Source: an uncultured Fidelibacterota bacterium | Lineage (GTDB): Bacteria; Fidelibacterota; Marinisomatia; SCGC-AAA003-L08; D37C17 | DNA: 19,954 nt | Direction: 5' to 3' | NCBI GenBank assembly: GCA_913049525.1 | Contig: CAJWYZ010000007.1 | Coordinates: 1-19,954 of the forward strand | Part shown: positions 1-8,679 of the stretch, in pieces | Position numbering within the stretch: the stretch's first letter is position 1 | Layout of the letters: each line of letters starts with the position of its first letter | The notes under the pieces: generated by a model | The model's input: only the letters and a program-made list of their open reading frames with translations | Told to the model about the DNA's origin: nothing | Database searches by the model: none | Translations under genes and position numbers: made by a program

Positions 1-800
1 CCAAAATCAGACTTAACAGGGTCACTAATTTCACCAACCTCCATAGCATAAGAAACCTCCTCATATTCCCTAACCAGCGCCCCCCTATGAGTAAACCCAA
101 GACGCCCACCCGCGGGTGCCGAACCAGGATCATGGGAATACAGTTGAGCAAGAGAATCAAAGGACACCCCATTTGTTTGAACCTCATCCTTTAGCATATT
201 GAGAAAATCAAAAGCCTTTGCCATAGAAGCGTCGCCCGGAGAAAAAGGCACTTCTATTATACTGAAATTATATTTTTCAGGATGACGGGGAATAGAGTCT
301 TTAAAAGAATCAAAAAAATGTAATACCTCTACACGGCTCACATCAACATTTTGAATTTTAGAATACTGATATCTTTCAACAATCATCATATCTCGAATAT
401 CTTGCCAATAATCTGCTTTTATTTGTCTCATTGACATTCCAGCCATTTCCAAAAACAATTTTTCAGAACCCGCCTTTAAAATAAAATCATCTATTTGTTG
501 ATTAAGGGCCCTATCAACCTCATCGTTAGAAATTATAATATTAGTATCCTTCTCTGCGACGCTTAATACAGCGTATTGATTGATTATATTGTTTAGTGTA
601 GAAACATATATCTGTTCAAAAAGATAAGGATTTTTTGATGGATCCACCCGCCGCTCCATTGCAACAAACTGAGACTGTTGTAGCACGTCACTATGCAGAA
701 TAACACTGTTCCCCACAATAGCGGCAACACCGTCTACTTTTCCTTGGGAAAAAAACATCCCAACCAGAAAAACAACAATAAAAAATCTATTGAAAAACAT
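1..800 (-). CDS. SurA-like periplasmic chaperone / parvulin-type isomerase (3' end cut by window edge)
   Basis: Reading from the ATG at 800 gives an uninterrupted frame of 266 codons that runs off the left edge, so the C-terminus is missing. Residues 1-18 form a hydrophobic signal peptide (MFFNRFFIVVFLVGMFFSQG). It is followed by VDGVAAIVGNSVILHSDV, the hallmark start of a SurA N-terminal chaperone domain. A parvulin domain begins near residue 172 and contains SHDPGSAPAGGRLGF. Its first strand reads NFSIIEV, where active parvulins have a HILI-type histidine, so isomerase activity is doubtful and the role may be mainly chaperone. SurA proteins hold unfolded outer-membrane proteins in the periplasm; that role here is inferred from family membership. 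The start lies 3 bp after the stop of the upstream parvulin gene, so the two are probably co-transcribed. No clear Shine-Dalgarno sequence is seen. Confidence 0.88.
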   Translation of the reverse strand, partial: MFFNRFFIVVFLVGMFFSQGKVDGVAAIVGNSVILHSDVLQQSQFVAMERRVDPSKNPYLFEQIYVSTLNNIINQYAVLSVAEKDTNIIISNDEVDRALNQQIDDFILKAGSEKLFLEMAGMSMRQIKADYWQDIRDMMIVERYQYSKIQNVDVSRVEVLHFFDSFKDSIPRHPEKYNFSIIEVPFSPGDASMAKAFDFLNMLKDEVQTNGVSFDSLAQLYSHDPGSAPAGGRLGFTHRGALVREYEEVSYAMEVGEISDPVKSDF

Positions 801-803
801 TAA

Positions 804-2489
804 TTAAAACAATAAGCTGTTATTTTTAATAATAGTATATTTTTTTAACAAACCATCAACCCCGACAGATTTAGCCTCGTCCTGCCCCTCTTTTATTAAC
901 AAAGATTCGATTTGCACATAAACACGATCAACATCTATTGGCGTAGCAAAGGCGGGCTCAACAAGTTGAATTATTGAAAAACCATTTTTTGATGTGGGCA
1001 ACACCGGACTATATTCTCCCACACCCAACAAAGAAGCCGCATCAAAAAGAGACCTATCGCCACTCCTTGAAAAAGGACCATATAAACCGCCCTCCCCAGG
1101 GTTGGTAGAGCTGTTTTGTTGAGCCAACAAAGCAAAGCTTGTGCCAGAATCAAGAAGTCTAACCAGACTGTCTGCAACGCCTCTGGTAGAGACCTTTATT
1201 TCTCTAACAACAACCCTTTCATCATCCATATATTTAGCAAGCTTGTTGTTTTCATAATAATTAAAAACATCAAGAGTGTCTGGTTTTTGTGCAGAATTTA
1301 CCAAGCGCTTTAAGTATGCATCGTATAACAGGTCCGACACCACCCCACCCTTTTTATACTTAAAGGTAAAAATATTCTCAACCCCCCCAGCAAAACCCTC
1401 GCTTATTGCAATATCTTGTAAAATAATTGTTTTCAAAGCAGAAATAATTTTATCAGCCGAATCAAGGCGGGGCTGCCTAGCAGGCGAAATCCTTTTAAGC
1501 TTTGTGGAAAACCACCCCGGACCATACCCCTTACCATTATAAACACAAAGCACACCCACGCCTTCAACCCCCCCAAGAAGGAAGGCAGAACCCTTGTTAT
1601 CAGATTCAGACAAAAAACCATCTTTTTGATTGCGATTAAAGGCGTCCAACACCAGCTCAACACCAGCAAGATTAAACAACACCCCATAGTCATCAATTTT
1701 TTTAGCATCATAATTCACAGCCGCCTCTCGCAACTGATCCCGCACGCTATTTTTAGAAACATTTATAACATAGCTTTCATAGGCATCGTCTGACATATAT
1801 TGAAGTTCAGAAGGCCTTATATCAGAAACTAAAATAAGATGATAACCAAAATCTGTTAAAACAGGAGAAGAAAGCACATCCACCCCCAACCCAAAAAGAA
1901 CCCGCTGAAACTCAGGAACAGTTCTGCCCCACTGAACCCAACCAAGAGAGCCGCCATTGTTTTTAGCACCAGGATCGTCAGAATATTTTTTTGCCAAGAC
2001 ACTAAAACTCCCACCCGCCTCAAACTCATCTTTAATCTGTTGAGATAAAAGAAGGGCCTCGTCAACCGTTCTTTGAGGAGGATTGCCAAGATACGCCCCA
2101 CTATGACCAATTAATATATGGCCTGCAAACAGCTCTTTTTTTGCATTTTGTCTTGCCGCATCTAATTCAGATGGAGAAATTAATGGAGTAGCAACAAAAT
2201 GTTCATAGCTTTCATTCACTAATATTTGTAGAGACCGATCTCTTATTTTAACAGCAATATCTGGATCGTTTTGTAAACCCACCTTTTTCGCCTCAAGAAC
2301 ACACAGTTCTCTTTTAACAAAATCTGTAAACATTTTGTCCTTTTTCAGGCTATCAGCGCGCTCCCACTGTTTTTTAGGATACCGGGAATAAAAGTCATGC
2401 AAAGAATACTCATCATCATTAATTGTTAAAACCGTTCCCTCGGCGGCACACAACAAAGAAGCGAAACACAATAGTAATATTTTTAACAT
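804..2489 (-). CDS. Periplasmic PpiC/SurA-type peptidyl-prolyl isomerase with two parvulin domains
   Basis: This 561-residue protein starts with a signal peptide (MLKILLLCFASLLCAAEG). The region 25-110 is a SurA_N-like helical segment. A first parvulin domain spans about 118-222: it has H123 in AGHILIG, the GGSLGW loop and H217 in FGYHLIL, so it looks catalytically intact. A second domain at about 425-512 has GEGGLYGPF, but its flanking strands read VREIKV and GFSIIQL without the usual histidines, so it is probably inactive and used for binding. The layout resembles SurA or PrsA/PpiD-type foldases but matches none exactly. The ATG at 2489 is preferred over a TTG three bases upstream, because AGGA sits at normal spacing. 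The gene follows mfd by 14 bp and precedes the SurA-like gene by 3 bp. Isomerase family assignment is firm; the clients are unknown. Confidence 0.88.
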   Translation of the reverse strand: MLKILLLCFASLLCAAEGTVLTINDDEYSLHDFYSRYPKKQWERADSLKKDKMFTDFVKRELCVLEAKKVGLQNDPDIAVKIRDRSLQILVNESYEHFVATPLISPSELDAARQNAKKELFAGHILIGHSGAYLGNPPQRTVDEALLLSQQIKDEFEAGGSFSVLAKKYSDDPGAKNNGGSLGWVQWGRTVPEFQRVLFGLGVDVLSSPVLTDFGYHLILVSDIRPSELQYMSDDAYESYVINVSKNSVRDQLREAAVNYDAKKIDDYGVLFNLAGVELVLDAFNRNQKDGFLSESDNKGSAFLLGGVEGVGVLCVYNGKGYGPGWFSTKLKRISPARQPRLDSADKIISALKTIILQDIAISEGFAGGVENIFTFKYKKGGVVSDLLYDAYLKRLVNSAQKPDTLDVFNYYENNKLAKYMDDERVVVREIKVSTRGVADSLVRLLDSGTSFALLAQQNSSTNPGEGGLYGPFSRSGDRSLFDAASLLGVGEYSPVLPTSKNGFSIIQLVEPAFATPIDVDRVYVQIESLLIKEGQDEAKSVGVDGLLKKYTIIKNNSLLF

Positions 2490-2503
2490 CAATTTTATCC
2501 TAT

Positions 2504-5476
2504 TTAATTAACTTTTACCAAAGCGTCAAACTTACCAAAAAAACGAGAAAAGAACGCATAACTATCTTCATTTTCATCCAAATGAATACATAGGCCTAAA
2601 ACATCGTTGTTGGCAGGAATTATATGATAATTAACCCCCCCCTCACTTAAAAATTTGTCTGCATAATCGAGGACAGCTGAAGCAAATAAATTTTCACCCC
2701 TATTTTTAACAGAACACAAAACGCCACAGGGCCGCAACACCACAGAACATATTCCAGCCCTAGACGCAACCAATCTCAGACGAGATTCATTTATAATATT
2801 TATTAAAGAATCAGGGGCAGGCCCAAACCGGTTAATTAAATTATATAAAATGCCATCCAAAGCCCCCTCCGTTGTGGCAACAGCCAGGCCCCTATACACA
2901 GACATCCGAACACTTTCTAGAGCAATATATTCTTCAGGAATAAACCGCTTTTTATAAAGCTCTATAACAACATCTTCGGGAAGAATTCGAAAATCCAACC
3001 CCAACCCATCAGAATCATGTAGCGCACGCTGAATCATACGTGTGTACATTTCATAACCCACAGAACTACTACCACCAGACTGTTTATAGCCAAAAAGAGA
3101 GCCCGACCCCCGTATTTCCATATCTTTCATTGAAACATTATACCCCGCCCCAAGACTAGTATTCTCCTCAATAGACCTAATTCTTTTAAAGGCTTTTTCC
3201 GACAAAGAAACCCTCTGCGGAACAAGAAGGTATGCATAGGCCTGTTGGCGGCCCCTGCCGACGCGCCCCCTCATTTGGTAAAGCTGAGAAAGGCCAAACA
3301 GATGCGCATTGTTAATAATTATACAGTTTGCGGAGGAAACATCAATACCAGACTCAATAATAGACGTACACACCAAAATGTCCGTTTTGCCAGAAACAAA
3401 ATCACTCATTTTTTGTTCAATATCTTTAGGGGGCTCTTGGCCATGAATAAAGCGTACGACGTGTTTTGAAAATAAACGCTGCAATTTATGTGTAATATTT
3501 TTTATAGACACAATATCATTATGAACAAAATAAACCTGACCACCCCTTCCTACCTCAAAACTAATAGCCGCCACTATAGTTAAATCATTATAATACTCAA
3601 CCCGAGTTATTATTGGAAGCCGCAACCTCGGGGGTGTTTGCAGCATAGAAACAGAATAAATACCCGATAGCGCAAGATTCATAGATCGAGGAATTGGCGT
3701 TGCCGACATTGAAAGAACATCAACGCTGCTTTTAAATTGCCTTATCCTTTCTTTATGTTTTACGCCAAACCGGTGTTCTTCATCTACTATTAATAAACCT
3801 ATGTTTTTTAAATACAAATCATCATTTAACACCATATGTGTACCAATTAAAACATCATTGTTATTTTCAATTATATTTTTTTTAACCACCCCCAAACCCC
3901 CTTGAGACCTAAAACGAGAAACCATATCAACAGAAATGGCCTCCGGCCCAAGGCGGGCGGAAAACGATGAGCACAGCTGATTTGCAAGTATGGTTGTTGG
4001 AGAAAGAACAACCACCCTTTTGCCCCCCACCACTACCCTGAACGCCGCCCTAATTGCAAGCTCTGTTTTGCCAAAACCAACATCCCCACACAACAACCTG
4101 TCCATAGGCGAATTTGCAGAAAGATCCTCTGATATATTATTCCAAGCACTAACCTGGTCGGGGGTATCTTCAAACGAAAAGGACGCCAAAAAAGGCCCCT
4201 CCAGTGAGGGGTCTTGTGAAAAGGCGGGGCGGAACAGACCGCGCCTTTTCACATAAAGACTTAACAAGTGCTGTATTACTTCTTCAGCCCGCTTTTTAGC
4301 GGATAATTTTTTACGCGCCCAACTTCCCTTTTTAGAAAGAGAGTCTAACACTACCCCCTCCGTGCCGGCGGGGGCAAAAAATGCAATTAGATCTAACGAC
4401 CCAATATCTGTTGAAATTACCCCCCCATCATTGTATTTTATTGAAAGAAGCTCTTGAGCAGACACCCCGCCCTCCTTTAAAACCAAGCCCACACAAACCC
4501 CAACCCCATGGTCTCTATGAACAAGATAATCCCCCCGACAAATTTTTTCCAACTCTAAAGGAGCAGGTCTTCCACCCCCCTTTTCTTGCAACGGCTTTTT
4601 GTCTACAAACCATAAAGGAATAGAAATATTATTATTTTTATCAGCCAAGCCCACAGAAGAAAGGCCATCCACCACCCCCATAGATGAACAATTGTTTTTA
4701 TAAACAGCACAAAACTGTCTATGGGTAATGGTTTGTAGTTGTATATTTTTTAGAATTTTATTAGGGTTGCCAATTATAAGCTCTCCATCAGAATCTAGGG
4801 CCACAGGCAAAAATTCTTTTAGAGAAACATCTTTCAGCGCCAGAGGTTTATTTTTTGAAACGGACGATAGAACAAGGCTGTTTACACGCTCGGTTGTTAA
4901 TTGACTGTCAACATTAAAGCGAAAAACTATTGGGAATTCATCTAAAAAATTAATTCTATAAGGGCAATAAGACGAAAAAGGAAAAACATCAATTATTCCC
5001 CCGCGAGTAGAAAATTCTCCCGGCATAGCCACAAAATCAGACAACACATAATTTTCGGAAACCAAAAAGTCATAACACTCTTCAAATGAGACGCCAAGCT
5101 CAAAAACCAACCTATTATCAATACCGCAGCCAAGTATAGGCAGCGAAGCCCCGCCCTCTGAAGAAACGATGACCTTTATTGGACCCAAGCCTTCAGCCAA
5201 AACCTCTCTTGCCCTCAAATTAAAGCGGTCGTCAGAAGACGTAAACCCCGCCGGAACGCTTGCATTGGCCTTTGAGTCCGACACAAAAACAAAAGAGTCA
5301 TTATCCCACAGAGTAGATAAATATTTGACCGATGAAGCAAAGGCGCCGTCGTTTATTGTAATAAACAACCTATTATCAATTGCGTCTATTAGCGGCAATA
5401 AAAAGTCGGGATGAAAACCAGAAACACGCACCCCCCCATCATCCCCAACAGAGGCCGACATATCTACAATAGACAT
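2504..5476 (-). CDS. mfd: Transcription-repair coupling factor Mfd
   Basis: Mfd is a DNA translocase that removes RNA polymerase stalled at lesions and recruits UvrA. Using the ATG at 5476 gives 990 residues. Visible in order are a UvrB-homology region with RGGIIDVFPF (about 159-168), the RNA-polymerase-interacting domain starting at DYLVHRDHGVGVCVG (about 316), Walker A GDVGFGKT (464-471), DEEH box (565-568) with FGVKHKERI, SMSATPIPRS, and the translocation (TRG) region with QMRGRVGRGRQQAYAYLL. The C-terminal domain 7 ends at VKVN. The protein is shorter than E. coli Mfd (1148 residues), mainly before the helicase motifs. An in-frame TTG at 5506 would add FHVKQPPPI. Those residues are the translated parS site, and no Shine-Dalgarno sequence supports that start, so ATG 5476 or ATG 5461 is more likely. 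It lies directly downstream of mnmG, which is an uncommon pairing. Confidence 0.96.
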   Translation of the reverse strand: MSIVDMSASVGDDGGVRVSGFHPDFLLPLIDAIDNRLFITINDGAFASSVKYLSTLWDNDSFVFVSDSKANASVPAGFTSSDDRFNLRAREVLAEGLGPIKVIVSSEGGASLPILGCGIDNRLVFELGVSFEECYDFLVSENYVLSDFVAMPGEFSTRGGIIDVFPFSSYCPYRINFLDEFPIVFRFNVDSQLTTERVNSLVLSSVSKNKPLALKDVSLKEFLPVALDSDGELIIGNPNKILKNIQLQTITHRQFCAVYKNNCSSMGVVDGLSSVGLADKNNNISIPLWFVDKKPLQEKGGGRPAPLELEKICRGDYLVHRDHGVGVCVGLVLKEGGVSAQELLSIKYNDGGVISTDIGSLDLIAFFAPAGTEGVVLDSLSKKGSWARKKLSAKKRAEEVIQHLLSLYVKRRGLFRPAFSQDPSLEGPFLASFSFEDTPDQVSAWNNISEDLSANSPMDRLLCGDVGFGKTELAIRAAFRVVVGGKRVVVLSPTTILANQLCSSFSARLGPEAISVDMVSRFRSQGGLGVVKKNIIENNNDVLIGTHMVLNDDLYLKNIGLLIVDEEHRFGVKHKERIRQFKSSVDVLSMSATPIPRSMNLALSGIYSVSMLQTPPRLRLPIITRVEYYNDLTIVAAISFEVGRGGQVYFVHNDIVSIKNITHKLQRLFSKHVVRFIHGQEPPKDIEQKMSDFVSGKTDILVCTSIIESGIDVSSANCIIINNAHLFGLSQLYQMRGRVGRGRQQAYAYLLVPQRVSLSEKAFKRIRSIEENTSLGAGYNVSMKDMEIRGSGSLFGYKQSGGSSSVGYEMYTRMIQRALHDSDGLGLDFRILPEDVVIELYKKRFIPEEYIALESVRMSVYRGLAVATTEGALDGILYNLINRFGPAPDSLINIINESRLRLVASRAGICSVVLRPCGVLCSVKNRGENLFASAVLDYADKFLSEGGVNYHIIPANNDVLGLCIHLDENEDSYAFFSRFFGKFDALVKVN

Positions 5477-5489
5477 TATAGGAGGCGGT

Positions 5490-5505
5490 TGTTTCACGTG
5501 AAACA
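5490..5505. promoter_or_regulatory. parS centromere site (ParB binding site)
   Basis: The 16 bases TGTTTCACGTGAAACA are a perfect palindrome and an exact match to the chromosomal parS consensus (TGTTNCACGTGAAACA) bound by ParB/Spo0J. The symmetry extends to 20 bp (5488-5507, GTTGTTTCACGTGAAACAAC). It lies at the junction of mnmG (stop codon 5507-5509) and mfd. ParB spreading from parS loads SMC and guides origin segregation. parS sites cluster near oriC, which agrees with the rpmH-rnpA-yidC-mnmE-mnmG context. No second copy was noticed in the window, and the parA and parB genes are not here. Confidence 0.93.
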
Positions 5506-5506
5506 A

Positions 5507-7321
5507 CTAAGAAAAAGATTTAAGAAAAAGGGCGAGCACACCAATATCGGCGGGGCGGACCCCGGCCACCCTGGAAGCCTGGCCCAGTGTTTCTGGCCTG
5601 ATGCGCCCCAGCTTTTCTTTTGATTCAGAAGAAAGATTGGGGAGCAACGAATAGTCGAAAAGGCGGGGAATGACAACATCCTCCATTTTTCTTAAATTTT
5701 TTACCCTAGAATTTTCAATTTTTACATAACCCTCATACTTAATGTCTGTCTCTGCGGTGAAAGCAGAATCAATTAAACAATCATTTAAGAGTTTTCGTCC
5801 CTCGCTACAGTTTATTAAATATTTTTTGGGACGCTTAATATAATCTGAAAGCAAAAGCGTCTCACCCTCCACCTCCACCCGGGTTTTTTTACAATATTTT
5901 ATAATATCATCAACCGACCTCTTATAGGCCTTAAAAAGCGCATATTGATTTTCCTGGATCAATCCCAATTTGTGGGCCCTTTCTGTTAGTCGAATTGGGG
6001 CACTGTCCGCCCGCAATGAAAGGCGGTATTCAGCACTAGATGTAAACATCCTATATGGTTCATTTATATCTTTAGTGATCAAATCGTCAATTAGCACCCC
6101 AATATAAGCCTGATCTCTGCCCAAAACAAGAGGTTCCCTATTTAATAACTTGAGTCCGGCGTTGGCGCCAGCTATTAAGCCCTGGGCCGCAGCCTCCTCA
6201 TATCCAGACGTGCCGTTCATTTGTCCGGCGAAAAACAGCCCATCAAACATTTTTGTTTCAAGGGTGCTTTTTAATTGGGAAGACGGAAAGTAATCGTATT
6301 CAATTGCATAGCCAGGGCGAACCAGCTGAACATCTTTAAGCCCAGATATGCTGCGGAGAGCAATTTTCTGAACACGTTTTGGCATGCTAGTAGAAAACCC
6401 ATTTACATAAATTTGATTTGAATTTAACCATTCTGGTTCCAAAAAAAGCTGATGTTTATCCCTATCGCCAAACCTAACAATTTTATCCTCAATGCTTGGA
6501 CAATAACGGGGACCAACACCACCAACACTTCCGGAATACATCGCAGATTTTTGTAAATTATCAGATAATATTTTATGAACCGCGGGGTTAGTATCAACAA
6601 TATGACAGGGAATGTTTTTTGGCTTAAATGGGCGCTCTGTGAGAATTGAAAATGGGACAGGATTTTCATCGCCCCCGGATAGCGGCAAACCACCCCACTT
6701 AATTGATGATGATAGTAGGCGTGGCGGCGTACCTGTTTTTAGACGAGAAACACTAAACCCTTTATTTACAAGAACATTTGACAGGCCAACAACGGCGCGC
6801 TCTCCAAATCTGCCGGCGGAAAATTTTTCATTTCCAATATGTATTAATCCATTTAAAAAGGTTCCGGAACAAACAATTAGGGCGCTGGTTTTTAATACCC
6901 CGCCCTTTCGCAAAACAACACTAGAAATCCGCCCACTATCAACAGAGAAGTCAACAGCCTCATCCTGAATAATTGATATATTTTTATGGGAAGAAAAAGC
7001 CTTTTGAATATATATAGCATACTTATGCTTATCAATTTGAGCCCTGGGCGACCAAACCGCCCTTCCTTTAGATTTATTTAACACTTTAAACTGAAGTCCA
7101 CAGGCATCCGAAGCCCTACCCATAATCCCGCCAAGGGCATCAATTTCTTTTACTAAATGTCCTTTGCCGAGTCCGCCAATTGCCGGATTACAGCTCATTC
7201 TACCAACCGCATTTATATCCATCGTAACTAACACGGCTTTTATTCCCAGATTTGCCACAGCAAATGCTGCCTCTACCCCCGCATGACCCCCCCCGACAAC
7301 CACAATAGATCTATTCTTCAT
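5507..7321 (-). CDS. mnmG: tRNA uridine-5-carboxymethylaminomethyl modification enzyme, FAD-binding subunit MnmG (GidA)
   Basis: MnmG works with MnmE in the cytoplasm to install (carboxymethyl)aminomethyl groups on the wobble uridine (U34) of certain tRNAs, using FAD, NADH and methylene-tetrahydrofolate. The 604-residue protein opens with the FAD-binding fingerprint VVVGGGHAGVEAAFA. It carries MSCNPAIGGLGKGHLVKEID, RLKTGTPPRL, GPRYCPSIEDKIVRF and GYEEAAAQGLIAGANAG, all strongly conserved in this family. The C-terminal helical domain (QASRVAGVRPADI) mediates MnmE contact. The length is close to the usual 620-630. The ATG overlaps the mnmE stop in an ATGA junction, so the two partner subunits are translationally coupled. 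A run of eight G (C8 at 7287-7294 on the given strand) encodes part of the glycine-rich FAD loop. Confidence 0.98.
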   Translation of the reverse strand: MKNRSIVVVGGGHAGVEAAFAVANLGIKAVLVTMDINAVGRMSCNPAIGGLGKGHLVKEIDALGGIMGRASDACGLQFKVLNKSKGRAVWSPRAQIDKHKYAIYIQKAFSSHKNISIIQDEAVDFSVDSGRISSVVLRKGGVLKTSALIVCSGTFLNGLIHIGNEKFSAGRFGERAVVGLSNVLVNKGFSVSRLKTGTPPRLLSSSIKWGGLPLSGGDENPVPFSILTERPFKPKNIPCHIVDTNPAVHKILSDNLQKSAMYSGSVGGVGPRYCPSIEDKIVRFGDRDKHQLFLEPEWLNSNQIYVNGFSTSMPKRVQKIALRSISGLKDVQLVRPGYAIEYDYFPSSQLKSTLETKMFDGLFFAGQMNGTSGYEEAAAQGLIAGANAGLKLLNREPLVLGRDQAYIGVLIDDLITKDINEPYRMFTSSAEYRLSLRADSAPIRLTERAHKLGLIQENQYALFKAYKRSVDDIIKYCKKTRVEVEGETLLLSDYIKRPKKYLINCSEGRKLLNDCLIDSAFTAETDIKYEGYVKIENSRVKNLRKMEDVVIPRLFDYSLLPNLSSESKEKLGRIRPETLGQASRVAGVRPADIGVLALFLKSFS

Positions 7322-8664
7322 TTACCAACACAAAAATTATTAAAAATATTTTGTACAACGTCTTTATTGGGGATTTCACCAACTATATCTTTGATAGCAA
7401 CAACAAAACCATTAAGCGTAGACGCTATAATATCCGTTTCAATCCCCGAATCCAATTGTACAATGGCCTCATCTAAACACAACAAAGAATTTTCTAACAG
7501 CCCCCGCTGTCGCTGGGAGATCATAAAGCCAGACTCTCTATCTGAAAGATTAATATTGTTTAAAATATATGTGGAAATAGATGTTAATAACTTGTTTATA
7601 CCAACACTTTCTTTTGAAGATGTATAAATAATGTTTGTTTCTATTGTCGGGGAGGAATTTGACAAATCAGACTTTGATTTAACCAAGATATGGTGTTGTT
7701 GATATTTACCTGCAAATTGTTCATTAAAAATATTGTTAGGATTTTTATCATCCACAACAATAAACAAATCAGCCCGCTTCATTTCAGCCCTGGTTTTTTC
7801 CACCCCAAGGGCGTCCAGCAACCCCCCAGACTCCCAAATGCCAGCAGTATCAACTAGGCATACGGGAACACCCTCTAACTCAAACCAAGATTCAACAGTG
7901 TCTCTAGTGGTACCGGCGACAGGCGAGGTTATAGCCCTGTTTTCTCCCAACATTGCGTTAAATAAACTAGATTTACCAGTATTTGGTCGTCCCAAAATTA
8001 TAATTCGAATACCCGAAAATATTTTTTTCCCAATTACAGAAGAACTAATAATTTTGGCTATTTGAGACTGGACATCTTCAATTATTAAACGAATAGACGA
8101 ATAAGAGGTGGTGCTTATTTCATCTTCTGAAAAATTCAATTCATTTTCAATGATTGAGAGAACATCTATTACCCTAGATTTTATATCACCCAACAATGTG
8201 GAAACCTTTCCTTCTAGATGGCATAGGCTTAGCTTGGCAGACTGGGATGTTTTAGAAGAAATTAAAGCAGAAACCGCCTCAGCCTGAAGCAGGTCCATTT
8301 TTCCATTTAAAAAAGAACGATATGAAAATTCCCCAGGCTTAGCCAACCTTGCGCCGCCATCAATAGCGGCCTGTAAAATAGAATTTTTTACAGCAGCACC
8401 GCCATGACAGGATATTTCTATTATGTCTTCACCGGTATAGCTTGCAGGAGATTTAAAATAGGTTGCAACAACCTCATCAAGAATTATATTATTTATTGGG
8501 TGATAAAGCTTTGTAAATAATGCAAACCTGTTTTTAGGCAGTTGATGGGTAAATCTTTTATATAAGGGCTTTAAATCTCTTCCAGACAGCCTCACCACGG
8601 CAAGAGCCCCAATACCAGAGGGGGTGGCAATAGCTACAATGTTTTCTTGATCATAGGGAAGCAT
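7318..8664 (-). CDS. mnmE: tRNA modification GTPase MnmE (TrmE)
   Basis: This 448-residue protein is the GTPase partner of MnmG in tRNA wobble-uridine modification. The N-terminal formyl-THF-binding domain starts at NIVAIATPSGIGALAVVRLSG and has ISCHGG and the LNGKMDLLQAEA segment. The G domain inserted in the helical domain shows G1 GRPNTGKS (225-232), G2 TTRDT (252-256) and G3 DTAG (272-275). The guanine-specificity motif, normally NKxD, reads SKSD (330-333). The C-terminus ends FCVGK, preserving the conserved CxGK tail with its catalytic-site cysteine. The gene starts 15 bp after yidC and ends in a 4-bp overlap with mnmG. Confidence 0.98.
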   Translation of the reverse strand: MLPYDQENIVAIATPSGIGALAVVRLSGRDLKPLYKRFTHQLPKNRFALFTKLYHPINNIILDEVVATYFKSPASYTGEDIIEISCHGGAAVKNSILQAAIDGGARLAKPGEFSYRSFLNGKMDLLQAEAVSALISSKTSQSAKLSLCHLEGKVSTLLGDIKSRVIDVLSIIENELNFSEDEISTTSYSSIRLIIEDVQSQIAKIISSSVIGKKIFSGIRIIILGRPNTGKSSLFNAMLGENRAITSPVAGTTRDTVESWFELEGVPVCLVDTAGIWESGGLLDALGVEKTRAEMKRADLFIVVDDKNPNNIFNEQFAGKYQQHHILVKSKSDLSNSSPTIETNIIYTSSKESVGINKLLTSISTYILNNINLSDRESGFMISQRQRGLLENSLLCLDEAIVQLDSGIETDIIASTLNGFVVAIKDIVGEIPNKDVVQNIFNNFCVGK

Positions 8665-8679
8665 TTCACTTGCAATAAA

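Noticed and set aside
5411..5623. Plus-strand open frame across the parS region
   Set aside because: It is antisense to mnmG and mfd, has no recognisable protein features, and its FHVKQ segment is only the palindromic parS site read on the other strand.
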